From assembly GCF_024347315.1 (NCBI RefSeq), contig NZ_AP025460.1:558001-622000 (forward strand): 64,000 nt of DNA, written 5' to 3'. The DNA comes from Vibrio atlanticus (lineage in GTDB: Bacteria > Pseudomonadota > Gammaproteobacteria > Enterobacterales > Vibrionaceae). The position numbers were made by a program, and so were the translations under genes. The notes under the pieces were generated by a model. That model saw only the letters and a list, made by a program, of their open reading frames with translations. It searched no databases and was not told the DNA's origin. Within the stretch, counting starts at the first letter, position 1; every line of letters begins with the position of its first letter. Below, in pieces: positions 52,400-59,987 of the stretch.

Positions 52400-53498
52400 A
52401 TGTTTGAAATCAATCCTATAAAAAACCGTCTGCAGGATGTGTCTGAGCGCACAAATATCCTGAGGGGGTATCTTTGACTATGACGCAAAGAAAGAGCGTC
52501 TAGAAGAAGTAAACGCAGAATTAGAACAACCGGATGTATGGAACGAACCTGAGCGTGCTCAAGCGCTAGGAAAAGAGCGTTCAGCATTGGAAGCGGTAGT
52601 AGAAACGATCGACCAACTTGACCAAGGTGTTGAGGATGTTGATGGCCTATTAGAGCTTGCGGTTGAAGAAGAAGATCAAGAAACGTTCGATGAAATTGAG
52701 CCAGAACTAGCTGAGCTTGAAGCTAAGTTAGAGAAATTGGAATTCCGTCGTATGTTCTCTGGTGATCACGACGCATCAGATTGCTACATCGATTTACAGT
52801 CAGGTTCGGGCGGTACAGAAGCTCAAGACTGGACTTCAATGATGTTGCGTATGTACTTGCGTTGGGCAGATTCGAAAGGCTTCAAGACTGAAGTTATCGA
52901 AGTGTCTGATGGCGATGTTGCTGGCCTTAAAGGCGCAACAGTACGTATCTCTGGTGAGTACGCTTACGGTTGGTTACGCACAGAGACTGGTGTTCACCGT
53001 CTAGTTCGTAAGTCACCATTTGATTCAAGTGGTCGTCGTCATACTTCATTTGCTTCTGCGTTTATCTATCCTGAGATTGATGACAACATTACGATCGACA
53101 TTAATCCTTCTGACCTACGTATTGACGTATACCGTGCCTCTGGCGCTGGTGGTCAGCACGTAAACACCACGGAATCGGCGGTACGTATTACTCACGTTCC
53201 AACTAACACCGTGGTTCAGTGTCAGAATGACCGTTCGCAGCATAAGAACAAAGATCAAGCGATGAAGCAGCTACGTGCTAAGCTTTTTGAACTTGAGATT
53301 CAAAAGCAAAATGCTGAAAAACAAGCGAGCGAAGAAACGAAATCAGACATCGGTTGGGGCAGTCAGATCCGCTCTTACGTGCTGGATGATTCACGTATCA
53401 AAGATTTACGCACCGGCATCGAAAACCGTAATACTCAAGCGGTTCTTGACGGTGACTTAGACAAGTTTATTGAAGCTAGCCTGAAATCAGGTCTGTAA
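52400..53498 (+). CDS. prfB: Peptide chain release factor 2, with programmed +1 frameshift
   Basis: RF2 terminates translation at UGA and UAA. The gene is in two frames: 25 codons from the ATG at 52400, then TGA at 52475-52477. The ribosome slips +1 (skipping T475) and continues from GAC at 52476 to 53498, for 365 residues, the E. coli length. A search for simple ORFs would report only the fragment from 52587. The N-terminal helical domain, the SPF anticodon-mimic in [12 protein letters not shown] and the catalytic GGQ in [16 protein letters not shown] are all present. It is followed after 98 bases by lysS, as in E. coli. Confidence 0.97.
52463..52478 (+). promoter_or_regulatory. prfB programmed frameshift site
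   Basis: AGGGGGTATCTTTGAC contains an internal Shine-Dalgarno (AGGGGG), the slippery CTT at codon 25 and the in-frame TGA followed by C. It matches the E. coli site. Low RF2 slows decoding of TGA and raises slippage, an autoregulatory loop. Confidence 0.97.
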
Positions 53499-53596
53499 GC
53501 TTTATCAACTATTAAGCTTTACCAATAATATTGGTAAAAATGCCTATATTTTCAAAAATATAGCTGTCCAAATTATAAAAGCAGGGTACATCTCAA

Positions 53597-55129
53597 ATGA
53601 CTGATGCTGTTCAAAACGAAAATGCACAAGAAGCTTCTTCACCTGAAGAGAACAAACTAATCGCTGAGCGCCGTAGCAAGCTGGATCATATCCGCCAAAA
53701 CTGCAAAGCTAACGGTCACCCAAATGATTTCCGTCGTGAGCACCTAGCTGGCGATCTTCAAGCGGAATTCGGTGAGAAGACTAAGGAAGAGCTAGAAGAG
53801 CTTAACCACATCGTTGCGATCGCAGGTCGTATTATGGCGAAGCGTGGTCCATTTCTAGCGATTCAAGAAACTTCTGGTCGTATCCAAGCGTACGCAGCGA
53901 AAGACGTTCAAAAAGTACTGAAAGAGAAGTACCAAGGCCTAGATATCGGCGACATCATCGGTGTTAAAGGTGCGCTTCACAAGTCTGGTAAAGGCGACCT
54001 TTACGTGAACATGGAAGAGTTTGAATTGCTAACCAAAGCACTTCGTCCTCTGCCAGAGAAGTTCCACGGTCTAACTGACCAAGAAATGCGTTACCGTCAG
54101 CGTTACGTTGACCTAATCGTGAACGAAGACTCTCGTAACACATTCATCGTGCGTTCTAAGCTTGTGTCTTCAATCCGTAACTTCATGAGCTCAAAAGGCT
54201 ACCTAGAAGTTGAAACGCCAATGATGCACGTGATCCCAGGCGGTGCAACAGCACGTCCATTCATCACTCATCACAACGCACTAGACATCGACATGTACCT
54301 ACGTGTTGCACCTGAGCTTTACCTTAAGCGTCTAGTAGTTGGTGGTTTTGACCGTGTATTCGAGATCAACCGTAACTTCCGTAACGAAGGTCTTTCTCCA
54401 CGTCACAACCCAGAATTCACAATGATGGAATTCTACCAAGCGTACTCTGACTACAAAGATCTAATGGATCTAACGGAAGAGATGCTAAGCACAGCGGCGA
54501 TGGACGTTCTTGGTTCTACTTCTATGCCTTACGGTGACGAAACAGTTGAGTTCGGTGGCACTTACGCTCGCATGAGCATGTTCGATGCAATCAAACACTA
54601 CACACCTGAAAATGCAAACATTCAAGCTCTGACTGAAGATGATCTTCAGAACAGAGAATTGATGGTTAAAATTGCAGAAGAAGTGGGTCTGTACGTTGAG
54701 AAGTTCTGGACATGTGGTCAGCTTCTTGAAGAGATCTTTGGTGAAACGGCTGAGCCTCAGTTAATTCAACCAACGTTCATCACGGGTTACCCAGCGGACA
54801 TCTCTCCACTGGCTCGTCGTAGCGACAGCAACCCATTCTTCACAGACCGCTTTGAGTTCTTCATCGGTGGCCGTGAAGTAGCGAACGGTTTCTCTGAGCT
54901 TAACGATGCACAAGACCAAGACGAGCGTTTCAAAGCACAAGTTAACGCAAAAGACGCGGGTGATGACGAAGCTATGTACTACGATGCTGACTACATTACT
55001 GCACTAGAGCACGGCCTACCGCCAACAGCGGGTCAAGGTATTGGTATCGATCGTCTAGCGATGCTATTTACTAACACCCACACAATCCGTGACGTGATCT
55101 TGTTCCCGGCAATGCGCCCACAAGCGTAA
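53597..55129 (+). CDS. lysS: Lysyl-tRNA synthetase, class II
   Basis: LysS charges tRNA-Lys. The 510 residues match the class II bacterial enzyme. An OB-fold anticodon-binding domain (~65-170, with [19 protein letters not shown]) precedes the catalytic core, which has motif 1 around [19 protein letters not shown], motif 2 [20 protein letters not shown] and motif 3 [14 protein letters not shown]. It lies downstream of prfB on the same strand and ends at a terminator. Confidence 0.97.
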   Translation: MTDAVQNENAQEASSPEENKLIAERRSKLDHIRQNCKANGHPNDFRREHLAGDLQAEFGEKTKEELEELNHIVAIAGRIMAKRGPFLAIQETSGRIQAYAAKDVQKVLKEKYQGLDIGDIIGVKGALHKSGKGDLYVNMEEFELLTKALRPLPEKFHGLTDQEMRYRQRYVDLIVNEDSRNTFIVRSKLVSSIRNFMSSKGYLEVETPMMHVIPGGATARPFITHHNALDIDMYLRVAPELYLKRLVVGGFDRVFEINRNFRNEGLSPRHNPEFTMMEFYQAYSDYKDLMDLTEEMLSTAAMDVLGSTSMPYGDETVEFGGTYARMSMFDAIKHYTPENANIQALTEDDLQNRELMVKIAEEVGLYVEKFWTCGQLLEEIFGETAEPQLIQPTFITGYPADISPLARRSDSNPFFTDRFEFFIGGREVANGFSELNDAQDQDERFKAQVNAKDAGDDEAMYYDADYITALEHGLPPTAGQGIGIDRLAMLFTNTHTIRDVILFPAMRPQA

Positions 55130-55164
55130 TTTTCGCTTATGGGGTGTTACTGCCCGTGTAATTT

Positions 55165-55189
55165 AAAAGCCACCTTCGGGTGGCTTTTT
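55165..55189 (+). terminator. Terminator after lysS
   Basis: AAAAGCCACC, loop TTCGG-type and GGTGGCTTTTT form a compact stem with a T tract, 35 bases after lysS. Confidence 0.93.
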
Positions 55190-55405
55190 CGGTTTTTAGC
55201 GTCAAAACCTAGCTCGTACCGCACTCTTGATTCGAAAAATGATTATTTATGACATAGTCTTACCATTGAGACAAAAAATCTAAGATAGTCTCATTACTAT
55301 ACGTATCGGATCTGAATACGATCTTGCGGCAACTTTGTACCCGTATGATTCGTTTAACTCGTGTTAGCCTGATTGAAAAAAATAAAAACAGAATAAGGAA
55401 GAAGG

Positions 55406-56740
55406 ATGGGAACTCAATTTAAGATGGATTCCTTACCAGGTTCTCTTATCGTCGTTGGTGGTGCGTACGAACCCTGGTTATCAGTGTTAGAACAAGTGGG
55501 TTGGCAATGTACCCAGTGTGCAGATTTACGAAAAGCCGATGCCTTAATTACTGATATTGGCCCCTGCATTGGCATTGTGGATCTTAGTCATGATGAGTTT
55601 AGCCTTAATGGTATCGCTAACCTCGTGAGCAACAACAAGCAAGTTCGATGGCTTGCTTTTATCCGTGAATCGCAATTGAGCTCAGATACAATCTGCCAAT
55701 TTATCGTTAACTTCTGTATCGACTTTTTCACGGCACCAATCCCTGATGCTCAGCTATTGAGTACCATTGGTCATCAACTGGGTATGCTCAAACTTGAGCA
55801 GAAAGTATGGCCAAACTACGGTATTAACAACAATATGGGCCTACTCGGTGATTCTGTGGCGGTGAAACGCTTGAGAGACCAAGTCAAGCGAATTGGCCCC
55901 ACAGATGTCAGTATTTTGATTTACGGTGAGAGTGGGACAGGAAAAGAGACAATTGCACGTTCCATTCATCAAAATTCATCGCGAGCTCAGAAACCATTTT
56001 TAACTGTGAATTGCCGTGCTCTATCTGAAATGAGGATAGAGACTGAGATGTTTGGTATTTCAGCCCCAGCAACGGCAGCGCCTTGTATGTTGGAAGAAGC
56101 CGATGGCGGAACCCTCTTACTCAACGATGTCCTAGCGATGCCTCGTAATCAACAATTGAACCTTTTACGCTTTTTACAAGAAGGGAAAATTGAAACCACG
56201 AAGGGAGCTAAGTCGGTTGATGTTCGCATTTTGGCTGCTAACTCTTCTGATATTGAAAAGGCATTGATCGAGGGCGACTTCAATGAAGAGCTTTATCATT
56301 ACATCAATGTTCTGCGTATTCATGTTCCTAGCTTAAAAGAACGTGTGAGTGATATTTCAGTGCTAGCGAATCATTTTCTGCGTGAGTACTCAAAAGAGTT
56401 TAATGCGCAAGCGAAGAGCTTCTCAGACGATGCTATCCGCTCGATGAGTCGCTACCATTGGCCTGGCAACGTTCGTGAATTGATGAATCAGATTAAGCGT
56501 GTTGTGTTGATGTCTGATGCTGTCATCATTGAGGATCATCAACTGGATTTACCAAAACAGAATGATGAACGCCGCAGTCTGAAAAGTATACGTGAACGTT
56601 CAGAGCGAGATGCTTTACTCATTGTGTTGGAATCTTATGGTGGTCAAGTGTCTTTGGCCGCTAAGGAGCTTGGAGTTTCACGCGCAACTATGTACCGCTT
56701 ACTCAATAAACATGGTCTTATATCTGAGGGCGTTGTTTAG
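55406..56740 (+). CDS. vpsR: Biofilm regulator VpsR (NtrC-like)
   Basis: VpsR is the c-di-GMP-responsive activator of Vibrio polysaccharide and biofilm genes. The 444 residues comprise a degenerate receiver domain (~12-125) with Asp59 in GIVDLSHDEF, an AAA+ domain with Walker A GESGTGKE at 174-181 and a Walker-B-like GGTLLLND, and a Fis-type helix-turn-helix (QVSLAAKELGVSRATMYRLL) at the C terminus. The GAFTGA loop that contacts sigma-54 is missing; the matching stretch reads EMFGISAPATAAPC, as known for VpsR, which works with sigma-70 polymerase. It follows lysS, its usual place in Vibrio. AAGGAAGAAGG precedes the ATG. Confidence 0.96.
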   Translation: MGTQFKMDSLPGSLIVVGGAYEPWLSVLEQVGWQCTQCADLRKADALITDIGPCIGIVDLSHDEFSLNGIANLVSNNKQVRWLAFIRESQLSSDTICQFIVNFCIDFFTAPIPDAQLLSTIGHQLGMLKLEQKVWPNYGINNNMGLLGDSVAVKRLRDQVKRIGPTDVSILIYGESGTGKETIARSIHQNSSRAQKPFLTVNCRALSEMRIETEMFGISAPATAAPCMLEEADGGTLLLNDVLAMPRNQQLNLLRFLQEGKIETTKGAKSVDVRILAANSSDIEKALIEGDFNEELYHYINVLRIHVPSLKERVSDISVLANHFLREYSKEFNAQAKSFSDDAIRSMSRYHWPGNVRELMNQIKRVVLMSDAVIIEDHQLDLPKQNDERRSLKSIRERSERDALLIVLESYGGQVSLAAKELGVSRATMYRLLNKHGLISEGVV

Positions 56741-56783
56741 AACGTTCTATTCATTGACTCTATCCGGTGAGTGAAAATTCAAG

Positions 56784-56809
56784 GGCCACGTATCATACGT
56801 GGCTTTTTT
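56784..56809 (+). terminator. Terminator after vpsR
   Basis: GCCACGT, loop ATCAT and ACGTGGC form a perfect 7-bp stem followed by six T, 43 bases after the vpsR stop. The rest of the gap to 57080 is AT-rich; its frame is open from 56883, but no ribosome site marks a start there. Confidence 0.92.
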
Positions 56810-57080
56810 GTTTCTGAAGGATAGTCCGCTGTTCTATAGAGAGAGCCCTAAGATAGATATGCTGTGATTTTATATAATCATAGTGAATATGTTATATGTA
56901 AATGAATATGCAACTGATATTTTAGGCGAATGCATTGTTTTAAAAATGTTAACCAATTATCGGTTGAATAATATACTCACTTGGTTAGACTTTAACCGTG
57001 AAAGCAACGATTTAACAAAGACTTGTCTGCTTTTACTACCCCATTTCTTTTTGGATTTTTTAGTTAGCTTGGAGGCGCAA

Positions 57081-57203
57081 ATGAAACATTTCGATTTTAT
57101 ACAGCATATTTGCGCGTCGTTTGATCCGTGTACTGACATGGTGACTGATATGTCACACACATCAGCCATGGCCGATCGAAACACCCAAGATAAACCTAAC
57201 TAA
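57081..57203 (+). CDS. Small hypothetical ORF
   Basis: I do not recognise this product. The 40-codon ORF starts at an ATG with GGAGG six bases upstream (57071-57075), a good ribosome site; the frame is open for 66 more codons upstream (from a GTG at 56883), but nothing there looks like a start. The peptide MKHFDFIQHICASFDPC has two Cys and a polar, Met-rich tail. It lies 109 bases before the DUF1127 gene on the same strand. The ribosome site is the only positive evidence. Confidence 0.45.
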   Translation: MKHFDFIQHICASFDPCTDMVTDMSHTSAMADRNTQDKPN

Positions 57204-57312
57204 TAGATCCGTACCCTTATTTGGCTGCGGAAAAATAGCAGCTAAGTGAGAAGCCCTCATACTATCTAGAACGCTATTTTTCCTCAGTTTATTCCACAAC
57301 TGGAGAGTTATT

Positions 57313-57564
57313 ATGCGTCACTCAGTATATTTAAAACTAGCAACAGTTCTTATCCGTGCAGACCTTCGTCGTGAAGAGCGTGAATGGCAACGAAAAGTTC
57401 GTCGTAGTTCATATGATCTACCATGGAACAACACCCATTTATTGAGAGATATTGGCCTTGAAGCCGATGGTCGACCAATTGGTTTTTCTGAGCCTGAAGT
57501 CGTCACGATTGAGCGCCGAGTTCGTCATCTTCGTCGAGTCTTAAGCGCGCGAATACCGACGTAA
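57313..57564 (+). CDS. DUF1127 domain small protein
   Basis: This is a basic 83-residue protein. The region WQRKVRRSSYDLPWNNTHLL and LLRDIGLEADGRPIGF carries the DUF1127 (YjiS-like) pattern, a short helix-turn-helix-like motif with many Arg; some members bind RNA and affect phosphate or nitrogen metabolism in alphaproteobacteria, but the role here is unknown. GGAG precedes the ATG. A 14-bp inverted repeat starts at its stop codon and a terminator lies ~90 bases further on. Confidence 0.8.
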   Translation: MRHSVYLKLATVLIRADLRREEREWQRKVRRSSYDLPWNNTHLLRDIGLEADGRPIGFSEPEVVTIERRVRHLRRVLSARIPT

Positions 57565-57600
57565 TCTTGTGGGGTGATAGCGCCTTTCACCCCACAAGAT
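57564..57600. repeat. Perfect 14-bp inverted repeat after the DUF1127 gene
   Basis: ATCTTGTGGGGTGA (57564-57577) and TCACCCCACAAGAT (57587-57600) are perfect inverted copies with a 9-base spacer. The stem begins at the stop codon. Neither side has a T tract, so it is not a standard terminator; it could stabilise the mRNA 3' end. Confidence 0.8.
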
Positions 57601-57656
57601 AAACATCAGCGATAGTTATGGCGTCGAAAATGCAAATTTTTGAACTAGAACTGGCC

Positions 57657-57687
57657 AAAAAAGAGAAGCTCTTGCTTCTCTTTTTTT
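57657..57687. terminator. Terminator between DUF1127 and DUF6482 genes
   Basis: AAAAAAGAGAAGC, loop TCTT and GCTTCTCTTTTTTT form a stem with A and T tracts. Confidence 0.9.
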
Positions 57688-57757
57688 GCTTTTTTAAGTC
57701 GTTATCTAGTAAAGGTAAATAGTTCGGCTAAGCTTTATAGAGCAAGGGAGGCTGACT

Positions 57758-58069
57758 ATGCAGAAGCATCAATTAGACATGTGGTTACATGGAGAGCACA
57801 AAGACTCTTATCAGACACCGAAAGTGTACGTTATTGGTTGCTCTGATATCTCAGAATATTTACTGGCGGTGGAGTACAAACACAAGCTAGAACCGGTAAA
57901 GCAAGACGGCGAGCCGCTTCACTTTGGATCCTTGGATCAAGTGAAAGAGGAATTACTCCGGCTCGGCTTTGAAAAGGCCTACCTTCGCTTGCACAACGCG
58001 TATGATGAGTTTGGTAATGAACCCAACCAAAGCTACTGCGATATTGAACTGGCGCTCAAACCTCATTAG
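57758..58069 (+). CDS. Small protein, probably DUF6482 family
   Basis: This soluble 103-residue protein has the core VIGCSDISEYLLAVEYKHK and LGFEKAYLRLHNAYDEFG. I believe it belongs to DUF6482, a Vibrio-centred family of unknown function; this is from memory and cannot be checked here. It has no signal peptide or membrane segment. AGGGAGG lies 8-14 bases upstream of the ATG, a strong ribosome site. It converges on mutH with a 115-base gap containing part of a 17-bp repeat. Confidence 0.7.
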   Translation: MQKHQLDMWLHGEHKDSYQTPKVYVIGCSDISEYLLAVEYKHKLEPVKQDGEPLHFGSLDQVKEELLRLGFEKAYLRLHNAYDEFGNEPNQSYCDIELALKPH

Positions 58070-58166
58070 AGAGTATTTTTAACGAGCGTTGTAGTGAGAA
58101 ATTACTTCTAAATTGAGACGGTTTATAACGTACTGATCTTTTAGCCTATCTATGCTAGATAAAACC

Positions 58167-58197
58167 TCTATGCGTAATGGCTTTCTATGCGTAATGG
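58167..58197. repeat. 17-bp direct repeat overlapping the mutH 3' end
   Basis: TCTATGCGTAATGG occurs at 58167-58180 and 58184-58197, a period of 17 bases. The second copy encodes the last residues and stop of mutH on the minus strand; the first lies just beyond it. Confidence 0.8.
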
Positions 58198-58850
58198 GTT
58201 GTCAGCAATCTGTGGGTGAATTGAGTTCGTAGATAGAAACCACGAGGTTTGGTCTTTATTGGTTTTCCACTTGCACCGTAAGCTTCTGTTAACACTCGAC
58301 TGTTGGCGGCTTTTGGTCGCAAATGCAGTGCTTCGCCGTGTCTTGCTGTTATCTGTTCAACATTACCTAACACGATCAGCTCCATGAGCTCTTCCCAATC
58401 CCTTTTTAAGATCTCGTCTTCCGCTTGGGTTGGTGTCCACAATAAAGGGGATCCTACATGCCTTTCTGCCAGTGGGATCTCTCTTTCTCCCTCTACCGGG
58501 ATCCACAACACTTTAGACAGCTTGTTTCGAACGTGACTGGTTTCCCACGTTATGCCTTGCACGCCCATCAATGGCGCGACACAAACAAAGGTGGTTTCGA
58601 GTGGCTTCCCTGAATAACCAATCGGGATACTTTTTAGCTCGATCCCGAGCTTGGCAAAATCTTGTTCTGGTTTACTGCCAGCTGGCGCACCCAAGTGCCA
58701 TTCCAATAGTTGTCCAACCCAGCCTTTATCTCGCTTTAGGTCGTTTGGTACAACCATATTGGCTTCATCGGCGAGCTTTTTGAAGGTCATTCCTGCAATA
58801 GCATATGCTCTGTCTAACAGCTCTTGTTGTGTTTGTGGTTCTGGTTTCAT
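58185..58850 (-). CDS. mutH: DNA mismatch repair endonuclease MutH
   Basis: MutH nicks the unmethylated strand at hemimethylated GATC sites once activated by MutS and MutL. I start at the ATG at 58850 ([15 protein letters not shown]), 221 residues, near the E. coli length; ATGs at 58862 and upstream are also open and no ribosome site decides. Catalytic residues Asp64, Glu71 and Lys73 lie in [18 protein letters not shown]; other conserved stretches are [19 protein letters not shown] and [18 protein letters not shown]. The DnaA-box-rich gap to rppH lies just upstream, as in E. coli. Confidence 0.94.
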   Translation of the reverse strand: MKPEPQTQQELLDRAYAIAGMTFKKLADEANMVVPNDLKRDKGWVGQLLEWHLGAPAGSKPEQDFAKLGIELKSIPIGYSGKPLETTFVCVAPLMGVQGITWETSHVRNKLSKVLWIPVEGEREIPLAERHVGSPLLWTPTQAEDEILKRDWEELMELIVLGNVEQITARHGEALHLRPKAANSRVLTEAYGASGKPIKTKPRGFYLRTQFTHRLLTTHYA

Positions 58851-58952
58851 AATAAAAGGCATGATCAAAAAAATGATTTTACCAGAAGTTATCACCATAT
58901 GACGAATGGTTAAGAAATGATCGCCTTGCTAGAAAAGGGATCAAACCCATGG

Positions 58953-59357
58953 TTATCCACAGGACATAAAGGTAATTAATTGAAATATTAATTTAGTGGA
59001 TAAATAAACAGGGGTTTGCAGGGGATAAAATGCTTGCTAAATAGGGTTTGAAATGAATCTTTCACTTACTAGTGTGGATAAACATCGGAGTGGTTGATCT
59101 TTAACCATGGATGGTTTTTAAAAGATCTTTTTCTTTTTCCATGTTTTTAAAATTGATGGCTTTACTTTAATTGTTTGATTTTTAATTGTTTTTGTTGTCG
59201 TTTGGTGGTTTTTTGTTTTTGGTCCTGATAAATCTATGGATTAAAAAAAACGATTGCGGGTAATTCTTCACATAGTTATTCACAGAAAAGGTGAATAAAT
59301 GTGGTCTATGTCTCACTCTTGTGTGGGTAACTAAGATTTGAGCAAAACTTATCCATA
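58953..59357. other. DnaA-box cluster, candidate DARS2
   Basis: In the ~616-base AT-rich gap between mutH and rppH there are two perfect DnaA boxes in opposite orientation, TTATCCACA (58953-58961) and TGTGGATAA (59073-59081), one consensus variant TTATTCACA (59276-59284), and one-mismatch boxes AGTGGATAA (58995-59003), TGTGGGTAA (59322-59330) and TTATCCATA (59349-59357). In E. coli the DnaA-reactivating sequence DARS2 occupies the mutH-ygdP (rppH) gap. The box cluster is seen; the function is inferred from synteny. Fis and IHF sites were not identified with confidence. Confidence 0.65.
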
Positions 59358-59466
59358 TTCGTAGTTATTATTCATAAATATAGCGCTTGTCACGTCACTA
59401 AGTTTGCTCCGATTGGGGATATGTGGAAAAATCAGTGTAATTAAAAATTTAGATAGAGGTTGGCCA

Positions 59467-59985
59467 GTGATAGATGGCGATGGTTACCGATTAAATGTTG
59501 GTATTGTAATCTGTAACAACCATGGTCAGGTCTTCTGGGCTAAACGATACGGGCAACATTCATGGCAATTCCCTCAAGGGGGAATAGATGAAGGTGAAAC
59601 TCCGGAACAGGCAATGTACCGCGAGTTGTATGAAGAGGTTGGCCTTACTAAAAAGGATGTAAAGATCGTCGCGACAAGTCGTCATTGGTTACGCTATAAG
59701 CTACCCAAACGACTGGTTCGGTGGGATTCTAAACCTGTCTGTATTGGACAAAAACAGAAGTGGTTTCTTTTACGCTTAGATTGCGATGAATCGCATATCA
59801 ATATGCAGCGTGGAAGCACACCTGAGTTTGATGGTTGGCGTTGGGTGAGTTACTGGTACCCAGTTCGACAAGTTGTATCTTTCAAGCGAGATGTTTACCG
59901 TCGAGCGATGAAAGAATTCGCATCTTTAGCAATGCCGTTTAAAGAGCGAAAAACAAAAGGAAAGCGCAAATTGCGTAGAGGTTAA
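59467..59985 (+). CDS. rppH: RNA pyrophosphohydrolase RppH
   Basis: RppH removes pyrophosphate from mRNA 5' ends, starting RNase E-dependent decay. I start it at the GTG at 59467 (AGAGG eight bases upstream, product [16 protein letters not shown]), giving 172 residues; the frame is open upstream to 59404, but those residues lack similarity. The Nudix box spans ~38-60 ([20 protein letters not shown]), with catalytic Glu53, Glu56 and Glu57. The C-terminal tail is very basic ([14 protein letters not shown]). It is two bases ahead of ptsP and co-transcribed with it, as in E. coli. Confidence 0.95.
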   Translation: MIDGDGYRLNVGIVICNNHGQVFWAKRYGQHSWQFPQGGIDEGETPEQAMYRELYEEVGLTKKDVKIVATSRHWLRYKLPKRLVRWDSKPVCIGQKQKWFLLRLDCDESHINMQRGSTPEFDGWRWVSYWYPVRQVVSFKRDVYRRAMKEFASLAMPFKERKTKGKRKLRRG

Positions 59986-59987
59986 GC

